From NCBI GenBank assembly GCA_030523825.1, contig JAUNHU010000010.1:1-51744 (forward strand): 51,744 nt of DNA. The letters are read 5' to 3'. This DNA is from Lautropia sp. Lineage in GTDB: Bacteria > Pseudomonadota > Gammaproteobacteria > Burkholderiales > Burkholderiaceae_E. Below are positions 34,336-46,242 of this stretch, piece by piece. The translations under genes and the position numbers were made by a program. Under the pieces are notes generated by a model. That model saw only the letters and a list, made by a program, of their open reading frames with translations, ran no database searches and was not told the origin of the DNA. Every line of letters begins with the position of its first letter. Positions within the stretch are counted from its first letter, which is position 1.

Positions 34336-35835
34336 TTAGAGCTTGGATTGAGAGACGTGCGAGAGCAACGCCTCGACCGAGACCTGCATCAGGTCGGTGA
34401 AGAATTTCGGATACAGACCCATGAACAGCACGAAGCCGGCCATCACCATCAGCAGCCAGAACTCGCGGCTGTTCACGTCGTCGAGTTCCTCGACGTGCGG
34501 GTTGGCCACCGGGCCGAACACCACCCGCTTGTACATCCACAGCGAGTAGGCCGCACCCAGGATGAGCGCGGTGGCCGCCAGGAAACCGATCCAGAAGTTG
34601 AACTGCACGGCCCCCAGAATGACCAGGAACTCGCCGACGAAGCCCGACGTGGCCGGCAGGCCGGCATTGGCCATGCCGAACAGCAGGAACAGCGCCGCAA
34701 ACTTCGGCATGCGGTTCACCACACCACCGTAGTCGGCAATCTGCCGGCTGTGGACGCGGTCGTAGAGCACGCCGATGCAGAGGAACATCGCGCCGGCCAC
34801 GAAGCCGTGCGACACCATCTGCACGATGGCGCCCTGCATGCCCACCTCGTTGAACATGAAAAAGCCCAGCGTGACGAAGCCCATGTGCGCAATCGACGAA
34901 TAGGCCACCAGCTTCTTCATGTCGGTCTGCACCAGCGCCACCAGACCAATGTAGATGACGGCGACCAGCGACAGCGTGATCATCATGCCCGACAGCGCAT
35001 GGCTGGCATCGGGCGCAATCGGCAGCGAGAAGCGCAGGAAGGCATAGGCCCCCAGCTTCAGCATGATCGCGGCCAGCACCACCGAGCCGCCAGTAGGCGC
35101 CTCGACGTGCGCGTCCGGCAGCCAGGTGTGCACCGGCCACATCGGAATCTTCACCGCGAAGGCCAGCAGGAAGGCCACGAACACCAGGATCTGCGGCGTC
35201 ATGCTCAGCGGCAGCTGATGCCAGGCGGCGATCTCGAAGGAGCCCGACTGCATGTAGAGGTAGATCATCGCCACCAGCGTGAGCAGCGAACCCAGCAGCG
35301 TATACAGGAAGAACTTGAAGGCCGCATACACCCGGTTCGGTCCGCCCCAGACACCGATGATGATGTACATCGGGATCAGCGTGGCCTCGAAGAACACGTA
35401 GAACAGCATCCCGTCGGTGGCGGCAAACACGCCCACCATCAGGCCCGACAGGATCAGGAAGGCGCCCATGTACTGATGCACGCGGTCGGTAATCACCTCC
35501 CAGCCGGCCACCACCACCACGATGGTGATGAAGGCGGTCAGCAGCACCATCCACACGGCGATGCCGTCGATGCCCAGCGCATAGTTCACGTCGAAGGCTT
35601 CGATCCAGGGCATCCGCTCGACGAACTGCATGGCAGCCGTCGTGCTGTCAAAACCCGTGTAGAGCGGAATCGTGACGGCAAAGCCCAGCACGGCCCCTGC
35701 CAGCGACAGCCAGCGCGTGAACGATGCGCGTGCATCGCTGCCCAGCGCCAGCACCAGCACGCCGGCAATGATCGGCACCCAGATGGCGGCGCTCAGCCAG
35801 CCCATGCCCAGTGTTTCAGTCATCTGTTGTTCCAT
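34336..35835 (-). CDS. nuoM: NADH-quinone oxidoreductase subunit M
   Basis: This antiporter-like membrane subunit of complex I has 499 residues. [20 protein letters not shown] and [13 protein letters not shown] carry the conserved channel lysines, and [11 protein letters not shown] follows in the C-terminal half. The ATG at 35835 lies 3 nt after the nuoL stop; a second in-frame ATG is four codons later. Order and length are normal for the operon. Confidence 0.96.
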   Translation of the reverse strand: MEQQMTETLGMGWLSAAIWVPIIAGVLVLALGSDARASFTRWLSLAGAVLGFAVTIPLYTGFDSTTAAMQFVERMPWIEAFDVNYALGIDGIAVWMVLLTAFITIVVVVAGWEVITDRVHQYMGAFLILSGLMVGVFAATDGMLFYVFFEATLIPMYIIIGVWGGPNRVYAAFKFFLYTLLGSLLTLVAMIYLYMQSGSFEIAAWHQLPLSMTPQILVFVAFLLAFAVKIPMWPVHTWLPDAHVEAPTGGSVVLAAIMLKLGAYAFLRFSLPIAPDASHALSGMMITLSLVAVIYIGLVALVQTDMKKLVAYSSIAHMGFVTLGFFMFNEVGMQGAIVQMVSHGFVAGAMFLCIGVLYDRVHSRQIADYGGVVNRMPKFAALFLLFGMANAGLPATSGFVGEFLVILGAVQFNFWIGFLAATALILGAAYSLWMYKRVVFGPVANPHVEELDDVNSREFWLLMVMAGFVLFMGLYPKFFTDLMQVSVEALLSHVSQSKL

Positions 35836-35838
35836 CGT

Positions 35839-37878
35839 TCAGGCCCCCAGCAAGGTTGCCAGGACCATGCACAGCAGACAGGCCAGTCCAATGATCATCG
35901 CAATCGCATAGTGATTCAGGAAGCCGGTCTGCGTGTTGCGCATGCGAACCGAGATCCAGCCCACCAGCTGCGCACTGCCGTTCACCAGTCCGTCGATGAT
36001 CGACTGATCACCACGCTTCCAGAGCCCGGTGCCCAGCTTGCGCGCACCACCGGCAAAGAACCACTCGTTGAAGCGATCGAGGTAGTACTTGTTCTCCAGC
36101 ACGGTATAGATGCCGCCGAAGGTCTGGCGCAGCCGTGCCGGAATGGCCGGATTCACCAGATAGAAATACCAGGCGCAGACGATGCCCGCCACCATCAGCC
36201 AGAACGGCAGCGTGACGAAGCCATGCAGGCCCATCGCCATCCAGCCATGCCAGTGTTCGGCCAGCACGCTCATCGCGGGGTGCTTCTCGAACACCGTGAT
36301 GACACCCTTGAAGTATTCGCCGGTGAGCATGCCGTTGGCTGCCATCGCACCGATGATGACCGAAGGAACCGCCAGCAGTACCAGCGGCACCGTCACCACC
36401 CACGGCGACTCGTGCGGGGTGTGATGGCCGTGGCCATGACCGTGGCCGTCGTCGTGCGCATGCGCATCACCGTGCGCAGCGTCATGGCCGTGCGCAGCGT
36501 GGGCATCCCCATGAGCCTGCTCGAAGCGCGGCTTGCCGTGGAAGACCAGGAAATACATGCGGAAGGAATAGAAAGCCGTGATGAACACACCTGCCATCAG
36601 CATCCAGTACACCAGCCCTGCCCCCGGCAGATTGGCATGATGCACCGCCTCGATGATCGACTCCTTGGAATAGAAGCCGGAGAAGAACGGCGTTCCCACC
36701 AGCGCCAGCGAACCCAGCAGCGAGGTGATCCAAGTGATCGGCATGTACTTGCGCAGCCCACCCATGTTGCGGATGTCCTGGTCATGGTGCATGCCGATGA
36801 TGACCGAACCCGCACCGAGGAACAGCAGCGCCTTGAAGAAGGCGTGCGTCATCAGGTGGAACACCGCCACGCTGTAGGCCGATGTCCCCAGCGCCACCGT
36901 CATGTAACCCAGCTGCGACAGCGTGGAATAGGCCACCACCCGCTTGATGTCGTTCTGGATGATGCCCATCAACCCCATGAAAAAGGCCGTGATGGCACCG
37001 ATGATCATGATGAAGGTGAGCGCGGTGTCCGACATCTCGAACAGCGGCGACATGCGGCTCACCATGAAGATGCCGGCCGTCACCATCGTGGCGGCGTGGA
37101 TCAGTGCGGAAATCGGGGTCGGACCTTCCATCGAGTCGGGCAGCCACACGTGCAGCGGGAACTGCGCCGACTTGCCCATCGCGCCCACGAACAGGCAGAT
37201 GCAGGCAACGGTGATCAGCGACCACTCGGCACTGCCGATCAGGTTGATCGTGACCTTTTCCAGATTGGGTGCAGCGGCAAAGGTCTCGGCGTAATCCAGC
37301 GTGCCCGTCCAGGCCACCAGCAGGCCGATGCCCAGCACAAAACCGAAGTCCCCCACCCGGTTGACGAGGAATGCCTTGAGGTTGGCATAGATGGCCGACG
37401 GCTTCGTGTACCAGAAGCCGATCAGCAGGTACGACACCAGACCCACCGCTTCCCAGCCGAAGAACAGCTGCAAGAAGTTGTTCGACATCACCAGCATCAG
37501 CATCGAGAAGGTAAAGAGGCTGATGTAGCAGAAAAAGCGCTGATAGCCGTCGTCTTCCTCCATGTAGCCAATGGTGTAGATGTGCACCATCAGCGACACG
37601 AAAGTCACCACCACCATCATCATCGCCGTCAGCGAGTCCACCAGGAACCCGACTTCCAGCTTCAGCTTGCCGATGACGGCCCAGCTGTAGAGCGTGCCGT
37701 TGAAGGTGTTGCCCTGGGCCACGTCATACATCACCCACAGCGAAGCGAGCAGCGACACCAGCACACCCAGGATGACAGCCCTGTGCGTGGCGGTACGACC
37801 GATCTTCCGACCGGCAAATCCGGCGATCATCGCGCCGATCAATGGTGCAAAGGGCACCAGCAGATATGCAGTCTTCAT
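35839..37878 (-). CDS. nuoL: NADH-quinone oxidoreductase subunit L with His-rich loop
   Basis: This is the most distal antiporter-like subunit of complex I, 679 residues, with a long lateral helix region at the C-terminus. Landmarks are FFGWEAVGLVSYLLIGFW, KSAQFPLHVWLPDSMEGPTP and KRVVAYSTLSQLGYM. Residues about 455-490 form a histidine-rich loop with 13 His in 35 residues, just before PHESPWVVTVPL. I recall shorter His-rich loops at this place in other Betaproteobacteria. It starts 4 nt after nuoK ends. Confidence 0.96.
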   Translation of the reverse strand: MKTAYLLVPFAPLIGAMIAGFAGRKIGRTATHRAVILGVLVSLLASLWVMYDVAQGNTFNGTLYSWAVIGKLKLEVGFLVDSLTAMMMVVVTFVSLMVHIYTIGYMEEDDGYQRFFCYISLFTFSMLMLVMSNNFLQLFFGWEAVGLVSYLLIGFWYTKPSAIYANLKAFLVNRVGDFGFVLGIGLLVAWTGTLDYAETFAAAPNLEKVTINLIGSAEWSLITVACICLFVGAMGKSAQFPLHVWLPDSMEGPTPISALIHAATMVTAGIFMVSRMSPLFEMSDTALTFIMIIGAITAFFMGLMGIIQNDIKRVVAYSTLSQLGYMTVALGTSAYSVAVFHLMTHAFFKALLFLGAGSVIIGMHHDQDIRNMGGLRKYMPITWITSLLGSLALVGTPFFSGFYSKESIIEAVHHANLPGAGLVYWMLMAGVFITAFYSFRMYFLVFHGKPRFEQAHGDAHAAHGHDAAHGDAHAHDDGHGHGHGHHTPHESPWVVTVPLVLLAVPSVIIGAMAANGMLTGEYFKGVITVFEKHPAMSVLAEHWHGWMAMGLHGFVTLPFWLMVAGIVCAWYFYLVNPAIPARLRQTFGGIYTVLENKYYLDRFNEWFFAGGARKLGTGLWKRGDQSIIDGLVNGSAQLVGWISVRMRNTQTGFLNHYAIAMIIGLACLLCMVLATLLGA

Positions 37879-37882
37879 CCGC

Positions 37883-38206
37883 TCAGCCCCTCAGGTGATC
37901 GAGATCTTCGACGTTGACGGAATGGAACTGCCGGAACAGCACCACCAGAATGGCCAGACCGATCGCAGACTCGGCTGCCGCCACCGTCAGGATGAAGAAC
38001 ACGAAGATCTGGCCGGCCAGGTCGCCCATGAAGTGCGAAAAGGCCACGAAGTTCATGTTCACGGCGAGCAGCATCAGCTCGATCGACATCAGCACGACGA
38101 TCAGGTTGCGGCGGTTCAGGAAAATGCCCACCACCCCGATCGAAAACAGCACGGCGCCCAGAATCAGGTAGTGCGCCAGCCCCAGTTGCAGGAATTCAGC
38201 AGTCAT
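37883..38206 (-). CDS. nuoK: NADH-quinone oxidoreductase subunit K
   Basis: The small membrane subunit has 107 residues and three helices. Conserved acidic residues sit within the membrane in [13 protein letters not shown] and [12 protein letters not shown], and take part in the central proton path. The start [19 protein letters not shown] is typical. It follows nuoJ by 14 nt. Confidence 0.96.
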   Translation of the reverse strand: MTAEFLQLGLAHYLILGAVLFSIGVVGIFLNRRNLIVVLMSIELMLLAVNMNFVAFSHFMGDLAGQIFVFFILTVAAAESAIGLAILVVLFRQFHSVNVEDLDHLRG

Positions 38207-38220
38207 AGGTCGCGCACCTC

Positions 38221-39036
38221 TCAGGATTTCGGGGTTTCGCCAGCAGGCGGCGCCGATGGCGCCTGAGCCGCAGCGGGAGCAGCTCCGGCAGCCGGGGCAG
38301 GTGCGGCGCCCGCGGCCGATGCGGTTCCGCTCACCCCCGAAGCCGGCGCCGACGGCGCGGCCGCAGCAGGAGCGGAAGCGGCAGGCGCGGCACCTTCGGG
38401 CGCGGCCTCGTCAGAAGCCTCCGGCGTTTCAGCCACCACCGGCTTCACCGCCTCCACCTTCATCAGGCGAACCCGGTCGGCAGCACGCACGCGCACCTGC
38501 TCGCCGGGGTTCTGTGCCTTCGCATCCTTGCGGCGCCGCATGGTGAGCGAGATGGCAGCCACCATCGCCACCAGCAGGATCATGCCGGCAATTTCCAGCG
38601 GATAGATGTAGCGCGAGTAGAGCAGCTCACCCAGCAGCTTGGTGTTGTCATAGTCGGCGGGCAGCGGCGGCACGGCAGCCTGCGGGATCGCACCGAAATG
38701 CACCCACAGCACCAGCGACAACTCGATGACGATGGCGGCTGCCACGAACAGTGCCACCGGCAGCGAACGCCAGAAACCCTGCCGCAGATGATCGAGGTTG
38801 ATGTCGAGCATCATCACCACGAACAGGAACAGCACCATCACCGCACCCACATAGACCAGCACCAGCACGATGGCCAGGAACTCGGCCTTCAGCAGCAGCC
38901 AGATGGCAGCCGCCGACACGAAGGTGAGCACCAGGAACAGCGCACTGTGCACCGGGTTGCGGGCCGTGATCACCCGCACGGCCGAAAACACCGTGACGAA
39001 GGCGAACAGGAAGAAGAAAACGGTCAGGACATCCAT
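38221..39036 (-). CDS. nuoJ: NADH-quinone oxidoreductase subunit J with Ala/Pro-rich tail
   Basis: Residues 1-168 are a normal NuoJ with five membrane helices, including [20 protein letters not shown]. Residues 168-194 are basic. Residues 195-271 are a low-complexity tail dominated by Ala and Pro with some Ser, Gly and Glu. NuoJ proteins are usually about 170-220 residues, so the tail is an unusual addition. It stays in frame up to a normal stop and nuoK follows, so it is not a frameshift artefact. It is likely a disordered cytoplasmic or periplasmic extension. Confidence 0.94.
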   Translation of the reverse strand: MDVLTVFFFLFAFVTVFSAVRVITARNPVHSALFLVLTFVSAAAIWLLLKAEFLAIVLVLVYVGAVMVLFLFVVMMLDINLDHLRQGFWRSLPVALFVAAAIVIELSLVLWVHFGAIPQAAVPPLPADYDNTKLLGELLYSRYIYPLEIAGMILLVAMVAAISLTMRRRKDAKAQNPGEQVRVRAADRVRLMKVEAVKPVVAETPEASDEAAPEGAAPAASAPAAAAPSAPASGVSGTASAAGAAPAPAAGAAPAAAQAPSAPPAGETPKS

Positions 39037-39054
39037 GAAGCGCGTTCTCCCTGA

Positions 39055-39543
39055 TCAGCGGTAGGCCGAGTCGATCTCGCGCGCCTGCGCGATCTCGGCT
39101 TCGTAACGGTCACCCACGGCCAGCAGCATGTCCTTGGTGAAATACAGATCACCCCGCTTCTCGCCGTGGTACTCGAAAATGTGCGTCTCGACGATGGAAT
39201 CCACCGGACAGGACTCCTCGCAGAGCCCGCAGAAGATGCACTTCGTCAGGTCGATGTCATAGCGCGTGGTGCGACGCTGACCGTCGGCACGCACCGCCGA
39301 TTCGATGGTGATGGCCAGCGCCGGGCAGACTGCCTCGCACAGCTTGCAGGCAATGCAGCGCTCCTCGCCATTCGGATAGCGGCGCAGCGCATGCAGCCCG
39401 CGAAAGCGCGGCGACAGCGGCGTCTTCTGCTCGGGATACTGCACCGTGATCTTGCGGGCAAACATGTAGCGCCCGGTCAGCTTCATGCCTTTCAGCAGTT
39501 CGAGCAGCAGGAAGCTCGAAAAAAAGTCCTTGATCGCTCGCAT
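39055..39543 (-). CDS. nuoI: NADH-quinone oxidoreductase subunit I
   Basis: This peripheral-arm ferredoxin-like subunit carries clusters N6a and N6b through two CxxCxxCxxxCP motifs, [12 protein letters not shown] and [12 protein letters not shown]. The 162-residue length and the opening [20 protein letters not shown] are typical. I set the start at ATG 39543, 2 nt after the nuoH stop; the longer frame runs into nuoH and is not supported. Confidence 0.97.
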   Translation of the reverse strand: MRAIKDFFSSFLLLELLKGMKLTGRYMFARKITVQYPEQKTPLSPRFRGLHALRRYPNGEERCIACKLCEAVCPALAITIESAVRADGQRRTTRYDIDLTKCIFCGLCEESCPVDSIVETHIFEYHGEKRGDLYFTKDMLLAVGDRYEAEIAQAREIDSAYR

Positions 39544-39545
39544 GG

Positions 39546-40628
39546 TCAAATCTTCCAGATGTTGAAGGGCGTCTGCATCCAGATGGCCACCACCAGCAGC
39601 CACACCAGCGTCACCGGAATGAACACCTTCCAGCCCAGGCGCATGATCTGGTCATAGCGGTAGCGCGGGAAACTGGCGCGGAACCAGACGAACAGACTGA
39701 CCAGGAAGAAGGTCTTGATGAACAGCCAGAACCAGTCCCAGAGCCATTGCGGACCGAAGTCGATGCCCAGCGTGAAGAACGGCTGCCAGCCACCGAAGAA
39801 CATGATGGCAGCCAGCGCCGACACGAGGATCATGTTGGCGTACTCGGCGAGGAAGAACACGGCAAAGCTCATGCCTGCGTATTCCACCATGTGACCGGCC
39901 ACGATCTCCGACTCGCCTTCGACCACGTCGAAGGGGTGACGGTTGGTTTCGGCCACGCCCGACACGAAATACACCACCAGGATGGGCAACAGCGGCAACC
40001 AGTTCCACGAGAGGAAATTCAGCCCCATGTCGGCAAAGGTGCCCTGCCCCTGTGCGTTGACGATGGCCGTGATGTTCATGCTGCCCGTCACCATCAGCAC
40101 CACCACCAGGCAGAAGCCGATGGCCAGCTCGTAGGACACCATCTGCGCTGCGGCACGCAGTGCACCGAGGAAGGCATATTTGGAGTTGGAGGCCCAGCCC
40201 GCCAGGATGACGCCATAGACCTCCAGCGAGGTGAGCGCCAGCAGCAGCAAGAGCCCGGCATTCACATCAGCCAGCGCACGGCCCGGGCCGAAGGGAATCA
40301 CCACCCAGGCGGCCAGCGCCGGCATGATCGCCAGCACCGGTGCCACCAGGAACAGCGTCTTGCTCACCTGCGTGGGCAGCAGGATCTCCTTCAGCATCAG
40401 CTTCACGCCATCGGCAATCGGCTGCAGCAGGCCGAAGGGGCCTACCCGGTTCGGACCGATCCGGATGTGCATGTAGCCAATCATCTTCCGTTCCCAGAAG
40501 GTGAGATAGGCCACGCAGATCATCAGTGGCGCCACCAGCGCCACGATGCGGATCAGCGTCCAGACGACCGGCCAGGCGCCGCCCAGCCAGGCTTCGCCGG
40601 TCTGTGTGATCGTGTCGACGAAATTCAT
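39546..40628 (-). CDS. nuoH: NADH-quinone oxidoreductase subunit H
   Basis: This membrane subunit forms part of the quinone-binding chamber. It has 360 residues and about eight helices, with the conserved [20 protein letters not shown] and the [20 protein letters not shown] loop rich in essential Glu. It overlaps nuoG by four bases and nearly abuts nuoI. No anomaly. Confidence 0.97.
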   Translation of the reverse strand: MNFVDTITQTGEAWLGGAWPVVWTLIRIVALVAPLMICVAYLTFWERKMIGYMHIRIGPNRVGPFGLLQPIADGVKLMLKEILLPTQVSKTLFLVAPVLAIMPALAAWVVIPFGPGRALADVNAGLLLLLALTSLEVYGVILAGWASNSKYAFLGALRAAAQMVSYELAIGFCLVVVLMVTGSMNITAIVNAQGQGTFADMGLNFLSWNWLPLLPILVVYFVSGVAETNRHPFDVVEGESEIVAGHMVEYAGMSFAVFFLAEYANMILVSALAAIMFFGGWQPFFTLGIDFGPQWLWDWFWLFIKTFFLVSLFVWFRASFPRYRYDQIMRLGWKVFIPVTLVWLLVVAIWMQTPFNIWKI

Positions 40629-43078
40629 TTGGCGGCCTCCAGCGTGATCGGACCGAAAGCATCGGTCAGGACATCGACCGAGCGGTGAGACAACGGCACC
40701 CAGGCAGCATCCCGGGCCATCCGGTCATCACGCACCAGCGGCAACACCACCTCGGCACCGCCCTGCCGCACCTTCACGGTTTCGGCACCAGCCAGCCCCA
40801 GCTGCGCGATGGTGTCGCCGTGCAGCCGCACGACCGGCGGCTTCGCATCGGCCGTCTTCTGCAGCGCGCCGGCACGACGCACCAGTGCATCCACCGCATA
40901 GATGGGCACGCTGGGCAGACGCTGAAGCCCACCCGGCCACGGCTGCGAACGATAGGCAGGCAACAGCGGCTGGCATTCGTTGGACAACACCCGCGAGAAG
41001 TGGAAACCATCGAAGACCGTGCGGCTGACACGCGCCCTGCGCAGGCCCGCGCCCGGGCGGTTGCTGCCGGCAACAGCAGCACGAGCCGGCACGGCGGTGG
41101 CGGCGAGGAAGCCTTCGAGCGCACGGTCACGCACTTCCTCGACACTCTCGAAATCGAATCCGGGGATGCCGGCCATCGAGCCCAGCACCCGCAGCACCTT
41201 CCAGCCGGGCCGTGCATCGCCGAGCGGACGGACGACACCGTTGAAAATCTGCAGGCGCCCTTCGCAGTTCACGAAGGAACCACCCGTTTCGGTGAACGGC
41301 GTGATCGGCAACAGGCAGTCGGCCAATTCCAGCAGCTCGGGCGAGGCAAAGGCCGTGGTGGCAATCACCGTGTCGGCCTGAAGCAGCGCAGCACGCACTG
41401 CCACCGGATTGGCCATGTCGAGCGACGGCTCGATGCCATGCAGCAGATAGGCACGGCGCGGCGCCTCGATCATCGCGGCAGCATCCAGCCCGCCACTGCC
41501 GACGATGGGCAGGGCGGTGGCCAGATAGCCACCCACCGAATTGGCTGCCTCGCCGATCACGCCAAAACGCGCGTCGATGATCGTGGCCAGCGCCTGCACC
41601 ACCCGCAGGATGGCGGAATGGTCGGGATGCTGGACGACGGCATTGCCCAGCCAGATGACCCGTTGCTCACCTTCGAGCAGCACATCGGCAAGCGCGACGG
41701 CCTCATCCGAAGGACGCACGCCGGTGTAGGCTGCCGGTACGGTGCGTTCCACCTTCCGTGCGCAGGCCACCAGCACTTCCACCAGATGATCGACCCAGGC
41801 ATGGGGAGCACGCACCTGCTGTGCGGCCATCGGCATCAGCCAGTCTTCGGCCACACCATGCAGCGAGGCAACGGCCATCCCCTGCTTTGCCGCCTGACGC
41901 ACCCGCGCCGACAGGAGCGGATGATCCTTGCGCAGGAAGGAACCGATGATGAACAGACTGTCGATGGCTCCGATGTCCTCGATGGCATGACCCAGCCAGG
42001 GCACGCCCTTGCGATGGGAGTCCATCGAGAAATCGGTCTGCCGCAGCCGGAAGTCGATGTTCTCGCTGCCCAGCCCGCGCATCAGCAGGCCGCCCAGATA
42101 GAGTTCTTCGAGCGTGGACGTGGGCGAGGCCAGCATGCCGATGGTGTTGCCGCCGTGGTTCTTCTTCACGTCGGCCAGCGCATGGGTCACGTAGTCGAGT
42201 GCGCTCTCCCACGACACCTCATGCCACTGGTTGTCCTGCTTGATCATCGGCGTGGTCAGCCGGTCCTTGGCCTCCAGCCCTTCATAGGAGAAACGGTCAC
42301 GGTCGGAAATCCAGCACTCGTTGACGGCCTCGTTCTCGAAGGGTAGCACCCGCTTCACCGTGTCCTGTTTCACCTGCACGACCAGGTTGGAACCCAGCGA
42401 ATCGTGCGGCGCCACCGAACGGCGGCGCGTGAGTTCCCAGGTACGGGCGGAATAGCGGAAAGGCTTGCTGGTGAGAGCGCCCACCGGACAAACGTCGATC
42501 ATGTTGCCCGACAGCTCGGAATCCACCGACTGGCCCAGGAAGGTCATGATCTGCGAATGCTCGCCACGACCTGCCATGCCCAGTTCCATGATGCCGGCCA
42601 CTTCCTGACCGAAACGCACGCAACGGGTGCAGTGGATGCAGCGCGCCATTTCCTCGGCAGACACCAACGGCCCGAGATTCTTGTGGAACACCACGCGCTT
42701 TTCCTCGTGGTAGTTCGACATCGAATGACCATAGCCCACCGCCAGATCCTGCAGCTGGCATTCGCCACCCTGATCGCAGATCGGACAGTCGAGCGGGTGG
42801 TTGATGAGCAGGAATTCCATCACCGACTTCTGCGCATCCACCGCCTTCTTCGACTGGGTGTGCACCTTCATGCCCGGCGTGACCGGCGTGGCGCAGGCGG
42901 GCACTGCTTTCGGTGCCTTCTCCACCTCGACCAGGCACATCCGGCAGCTGGCGGCAATGGAGAGTTTCTTGTGGTAGCAGAAATGCGGTACGTAGACACC
43001 TGCCGCATTGGCAGCATGCATCACCATGCTGCCTTCGGCCACCGACACTGTCTTGCCATCAATTTCGACTTCGACCAT
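40625..43078 (-). CDS. nuoG: NADH-quinone oxidoreductase subunit G
   Basis: The large peripheral subunit carries several iron-sulfur clusters. The 817-residue protein has an N-terminal 2Fe-2S ferredoxin domain ([17 protein letters not shown]), the [18 protein letters not shown] segment with cluster ligands, [16 protein letters not shown], and a molybdopterin-oxidoreductase-like C-terminal region. It follows nuoF by 19 nt. Length is within the range for Betaproteobacteria. Confidence 0.96.
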   Translation of the reverse strand: MVEVEIDGKTVSVAEGSMVMHAANAAGVYVPHFCYHKKLSIAASCRMCLVEVEKAPKAVPACATPVTPGMKVHTQSKKAVDAQKSVMEFLLINHPLDCPICDQGGECQLQDLAVGYGHSMSNYHEEKRVVFHKNLGPLVSAEEMARCIHCTRCVRFGQEVAGIMELGMAGRGEHSQIMTFLGQSVDSELSGNMIDVCPVGALTSKPFRYSARTWELTRRRSVAPHDSLGSNLVVQVKQDTVKRVLPFENEAVNECWISDRDRFSYEGLEAKDRLTTPMIKQDNQWHEVSWESALDYVTHALADVKKNHGGNTIGMLASPTSTLEELYLGGLLMRGLGSENIDFRLRQTDFSMDSHRKGVPWLGHAIEDIGAIDSLFIIGSFLRKDHPLLSARVRQAAKQGMAVASLHGVAEDWLMPMAAQQVRAPHAWVDHLVEVLVACARKVERTVPAAYTGVRPSDEAVALADVLLEGEQRVIWLGNAVVQHPDHSAILRVVQALATIIDARFGVIGEAANSVGGYLATALPIVGSGGLDAAAMIEAPRRAYLLHGIEPSLDMANPVAVRAALLQADTVIATTAFASPELLELADCLLPITPFTETGGSFVNCEGRLQIFNGVVRPLGDARPGWKVLRVLGSMAGIPGFDFESVEEVRDRALEGFLAATAVPARAAVAGSNRPGAGLRRARVSRTVFDGFHFSRVLSNECQPLLPAYRSQPWPGGLQRLPSVPIYAVDALVRRAGALQKTADAKPPVVRLHGDTIAQLGLAGAETVKVRQGGAEVVLPLVRDDRMARDAAWVPLSHRSVDVLTDAFGPITLEAAK

Positions 43079-43097
43079 GACTGAGAATTCCCGTCAG

Positions 43098-44453
43098 TTA
43101 GGCTTGAACGGAGGTCGGCACAAGACAGGTCTTGTGTTCGATGTGGTAGGCGAATTCATCGCGGTAGTGCTTGATGAAGCCCCGTACCGGCATGGCGGCG
43201 GCATCACCCAGCGCGCAGATCGTGCGCCCCTGGATGTTGCCGGCGATGCGATCCAGCTCATCGATGTCTTCCTGGCGCCCCTGCCCGTTTTCGATGCGAT
43301 GTACCAGCCGGTAGAGCCAGCCCGTGCCCTCGCGACAGGGCGTGCACTGGCCGCAGCTTTCCTCGAAATAGAAATAGGACAGGCGCTCCAGGCTTTTCAC
43401 TGCACAGCGGGTTTCGTCCATGACGATGACGGCGCCCGAACCCAGCATCGAGCCGGCTTTCGAGATGGCGTCATAGTCCATCGTCAGATCCATCATGATG
43501 TTCGCCGGGATGACCGGAGACGACGAACCACCGGGAATCACCATCTTCAGCTTGCGCCCGTAGCGCACCCCACCGGCCAGCTCCAGCAGCTTCGCAAATG
43601 GCGTGCCCAGCGGAATCTCGTAATTGCCCGGCCGCTCCACGTCACCACCGATGGAGAAGATCTTGGTGCCGCCATTGTTGGGCTTGCCGGCTTCAAGAAA
43701 AGCCTGTCCGCCATTGCGGATAATCCAGGGAACGGCCGCGAAGGTTTCGGTGTTGTTGATGGTGGTGGGCTTGCCGTAGAGACCGAAGCTCGCCGGGAAC
43801 GGCGGCTTGAAGCGTGGCTGGCCCTTCTTGCCCTCAAGCGATTCGAGCAGCGCCGTTTCCTCACCGCAGATGTAGGCACCGAAACCGTGGTGGCCATGCA
43901 GCTGGAAGGAAAAGTCGGTGCCGAGAATGTTGTTGCCGAGATAACCGGCTGCCCTCGCCTCCTCCAGCGCCGCCTCGAAGCGTTCGTAGATGCGGAAGAT
44001 CTCGCCGTGGATGTAGTTGTATCCCACGGTGATGCCCATTGCGTAGGCGGCAATCGTCATGCCTTCGATGACGATGTGCGGGTTGTAGCGCAGGATGTCG
44101 CGGTCCTTGAAGGTGCCCGGCTCGCCCTCGTCCGAATTGCAGACAAGGTACTTCTGCCCCGGAAACTGCCGCGGCATGAAGCTCCACTTCAGGCCGGTGG
44201 GAAAGCCTGCGCCGCCCCGGCCCCGCAGGCCCGATGCCTTGACTTCGGCAATCACTTCCTCGGGCGTCATCGGCGGATTGCCATCGAGGCCCAGCACGCG
44301 CTTCAGCGCCTTGTAGCCGCCGCGGGCCTCGTAGTCGGCAATGTGCCAGCCATCGGCTGAATCAAGTCCCGCAAGGATCTGCGGGTTGATGTGACGGCCG
44401 TGGAAGCAGGTTTCCTGAACCCTGGCGTCGATCTGGAGATCTCTCGCAACCAT
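43098..44453 (-). CDS. nuoF: NADH-quinone oxidoreductase subunit F
   Basis: This subunit binds NADH and FMN and holds cluster N3. The 451-residue protein shows the NADH/FMN loop [47 protein letters not shown], and the cluster ligands in [11 protein letters not shown] plus a later cysteine (TICALGD). It follows nuoE by 7 nt. No missing motif. Confidence 0.97.
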   Translation of the reverse strand: MVARDLQIDARVQETCFHGRHINPQILAGLDSADGWHIADYEARGGYKALKRVLGLDGNPPMTPEEVIAEVKASGLRGRGGAGFPTGLKWSFMPRQFPGQKYLVCNSDEGEPGTFKDRDILRYNPHIVIEGMTIAAYAMGITVGYNYIHGEIFRIYERFEAALEEARAAGYLGNNILGTDFSFQLHGHHGFGAYICGEETALLESLEGKKGQPRFKPPFPASFGLYGKPTTINNTETFAAVPWIIRNGGQAFLEAGKPNNGGTKIFSIGGDVERPGNYEIPLGTPFAKLLELAGGVRYGRKLKMVIPGGSSSPVIPANIMMDLTMDYDAISKAGSMLGSGAVIVMDETRCAVKSLERLSYFYFEESCGQCTPCREGTGWLYRLVHRIENGQGRQEDIDELDRIAGNIQGRTICALGDAAAMPVRGFIKHYRDEFAYHIEHKTCLVPTSVQA

Positions 44454-44460
44454 GCTCGTC

Positions 44461-44979
44461 TCAATCCTTTCGTTTCAGCTCGTCGATCAGGGCATCGAGC
44501 TTCGCGTTGTCCATGAAGCTCTCGACACGCTTGTCATTGACCAGACAGATCGGTGCGTCACCGCAGGCACCCAGGCACTCGGTCTCCACCAGCGTGAATC
44601 GGCCATCGGGCGTGGTCTCGCCATAGTCGATGCCGAGCTTCTGCTTCAGGTATTCACCGGCCTTGTCACCCTCGCGCAGCGCACACGGCAGACAGGTACA
44701 GACACCGATCTTGAAGGCACCCACTTCCTTCGTGTTGTACATGTTGTAGAAGGTGGCGACCTCATAGACCGCGATGGGCGGCATGCCGAGATAATCGGCG
44801 ATGTCGTCGATGACAGCCGGCGAGATCCAGCCCACCTCGTCCTGCGCGATGGTGAGCGAGGCCATAACGGCCGACTGCTTCTGCTCGGGCGGATACTTGG
44901 CAACATTCCGGTCGATCTTCCGGTAGGCGTCATCAGACAACAGTCGTTCGACCGGAATGGGTTTGATAGCCGTACTCAT
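44461..44979 (-). CDS. nuoE: NADH-quinone oxidoreductase subunit E
   Basis: This thioredoxin-fold 2Fe-2S subunit (cluster N1a) of 172 residues has cluster cysteines in CTCLPC and in [10 protein letters not shown]. It supports NuoF in NADH oxidation. The ATG overlaps the nuoD stop by four bases. Length and motifs are normal. Confidence 0.96.
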   Translation of the reverse strand: MSTAIKPIPVERLLSDDAYRKIDRNVAKYPPEQKQSAVMASLTIAQDEVGWISPAVIDDIADYLGMPPIAVYEVATFYNMYNTKEVGAFKIGVCTCLPCALREGDKAGEYLKQKLGIDYGETTPDGRFTLVETECLGACGDAPICLVNDKRVESFMDNAKLDALIDELKRKD

Positions 44980-46232
44980 CGATCGATTTCTCCGAACACG
45001 ATGTCCTGGGTGCCGATGATCGTCACCACGTCGGCCAGCATGTGGCCGCGCGACATTTCATCCAGCGCCTGCAGGTGTACGAAACCGGGCGCACGGATCT
45101 TGATGCGATAGGGTTTGTTGGCGCCATCGGACACCAGGTAGATGCCGAATTCGCCCTTGGGATGCTCCACCGCCGAGTAATACTCGGATTCGGGCACGTG
45201 CATGCCCTCGGTGAAATATTTGAAGTGGTGGATCAGCTCTTCCATGTTGCTTTTCATCGCAACACGTTTGGGTGGCGCCACCTTCAGGTTGTCGACCATC
45301 ACCGGGCCGGGGTTGGCCTTCAGCCAGTCGACACACTGCTTGATGATGCGGTTGCTCTGGCGCATCTCGGCCACGCGAACCAGATAGCGGTCATAGGAAT
45401 CGCCATTCACGCCAACCGGAATGTCGAAATCCATGCGGTCATAGACTTCATAGGGCTGCATCTTGCGCAGATCCCAGAGCACGCCCGAACCACGCAGCAT
45501 CGGGCCGGTGAGGCCGATGGCCTTGGCCCGCTCGGGATCGACCACGCCAATGCCGACCAGACGCTGCTTCCAGATCCGGTTGTCGGTCAGCAGGGTTTCG
45601 TACTCGTCGACGCAGGCCGGGAATCGCTCGGTGAAGGAGTCGATGAAATCCAGCAGGCTGCCTTCGCGGTCGAGGTTGAGCGCCTTGGCCTTGCTCTCGG
45701 AATAACCGCCCTTGCTTACCTGATACTTCGCCATCGTGCCCGGCAGATCACCGTCCACCCCGCCCGGCCGGTAATAGGCTGCGTGCATGCGCGAGCCCGA
45801 CACGGCCTCGTAGCAGTCGCACAGCGCCTCGCGCTCGCGGAAGGCGTAGAGGATGACGGCCATCGCGCCCACATCCAGCGCATGCGCACCGATCCACATC
45901 AGGTGGTTCATCAGACGCGTGATCTCGTCGAACATCACGCGGATGTACTGTGCACGCAGCGGCACCTCGATGCCCAGCATCCGCTCGATCGCCATCACGT
46001 AGGCATGCTCGTTGCACATCATCGACACGTAGTCGAGACGGTCCATGTAGGGCAAGGTCTGCAGATAGGTGCGGGATTCCGCCAGCTTTTCGGTACCCCG
46101 GTGCAGCAGGCCGATGTGCGGGTCGGCACGTTCGACCACCTCGCCATCCATTTCCAGCACCAGACGCAGCACGCCGTGCGCGGCAGGGTGCTGCGGCCCG
46201 AAGTTCAGGGTGTAGTTCTTGATTTCGGCCAT
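44976..46232 (-). CDS. nuoD: NADH-quinone oxidoreductase subunit D
   Basis: This is the 49-kDa-type subunit that lines the quinone site, 418 residues. Visible are [32 protein letters not shown] with the quinone-site His, and the conserved C-terminal [23 protein letters not shown] 46232 has AAGG 8 nt upstream; a GTG at 46238 is too close to that site. It follows nuoC by 10 nt. Confidence 0.97.
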   Translation of the reverse strand: MAEIKNYTLNFGPQHPAAHGVLRLVLEMDGEVVERADPHIGLLHRGTEKLAESRTYLQTLPYMDRLDYVSMMCNEHAYVMAIERMLGIEVPLRAQYIRVMFDEITRLMNHLMWIGAHALDVGAMAVILYAFREREALCDCYEAVSGSRMHAAYYRPGGVDGDLPGTMAKYQVSKGGYSESKAKALNLDREGSLLDFIDSFTERFPACVDEYETLLTDNRIWKQRLVGIGVVDPERAKAIGLTGPMLRGSGVLWDLRKMQPYEVYDRMDFDIPVGVNGDSYDRYLVRVAEMRQSNRIIKQCVDWLKANPGPVMVDNLKVAPPKRVAMKSNMEELIHHFKYFTEGMHVPESEYYSAVEHPKGEFGIYLVSDGANKPYRIKIRAPGFVHLQALDEMSRGHMLADVVTIIGTQDIVFGEIDR

Positions 46233-46242
46233 CGGCACACCT

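Noticed and set aside
34171-37917. 1248-residue plus-strand open frame across nuoN, nuoM and nuoL
   Set aside because: It is antisense to three certain genes, is very rich in His, Gln and Arg, has no domain, and arises from the strong GC codon bias of the minus-strand genes.
40685-42346. 553-residue plus-strand open frame opposite nuoG
   Set aside because: Antisense to a conserved complex I gene, biased composition, no family.
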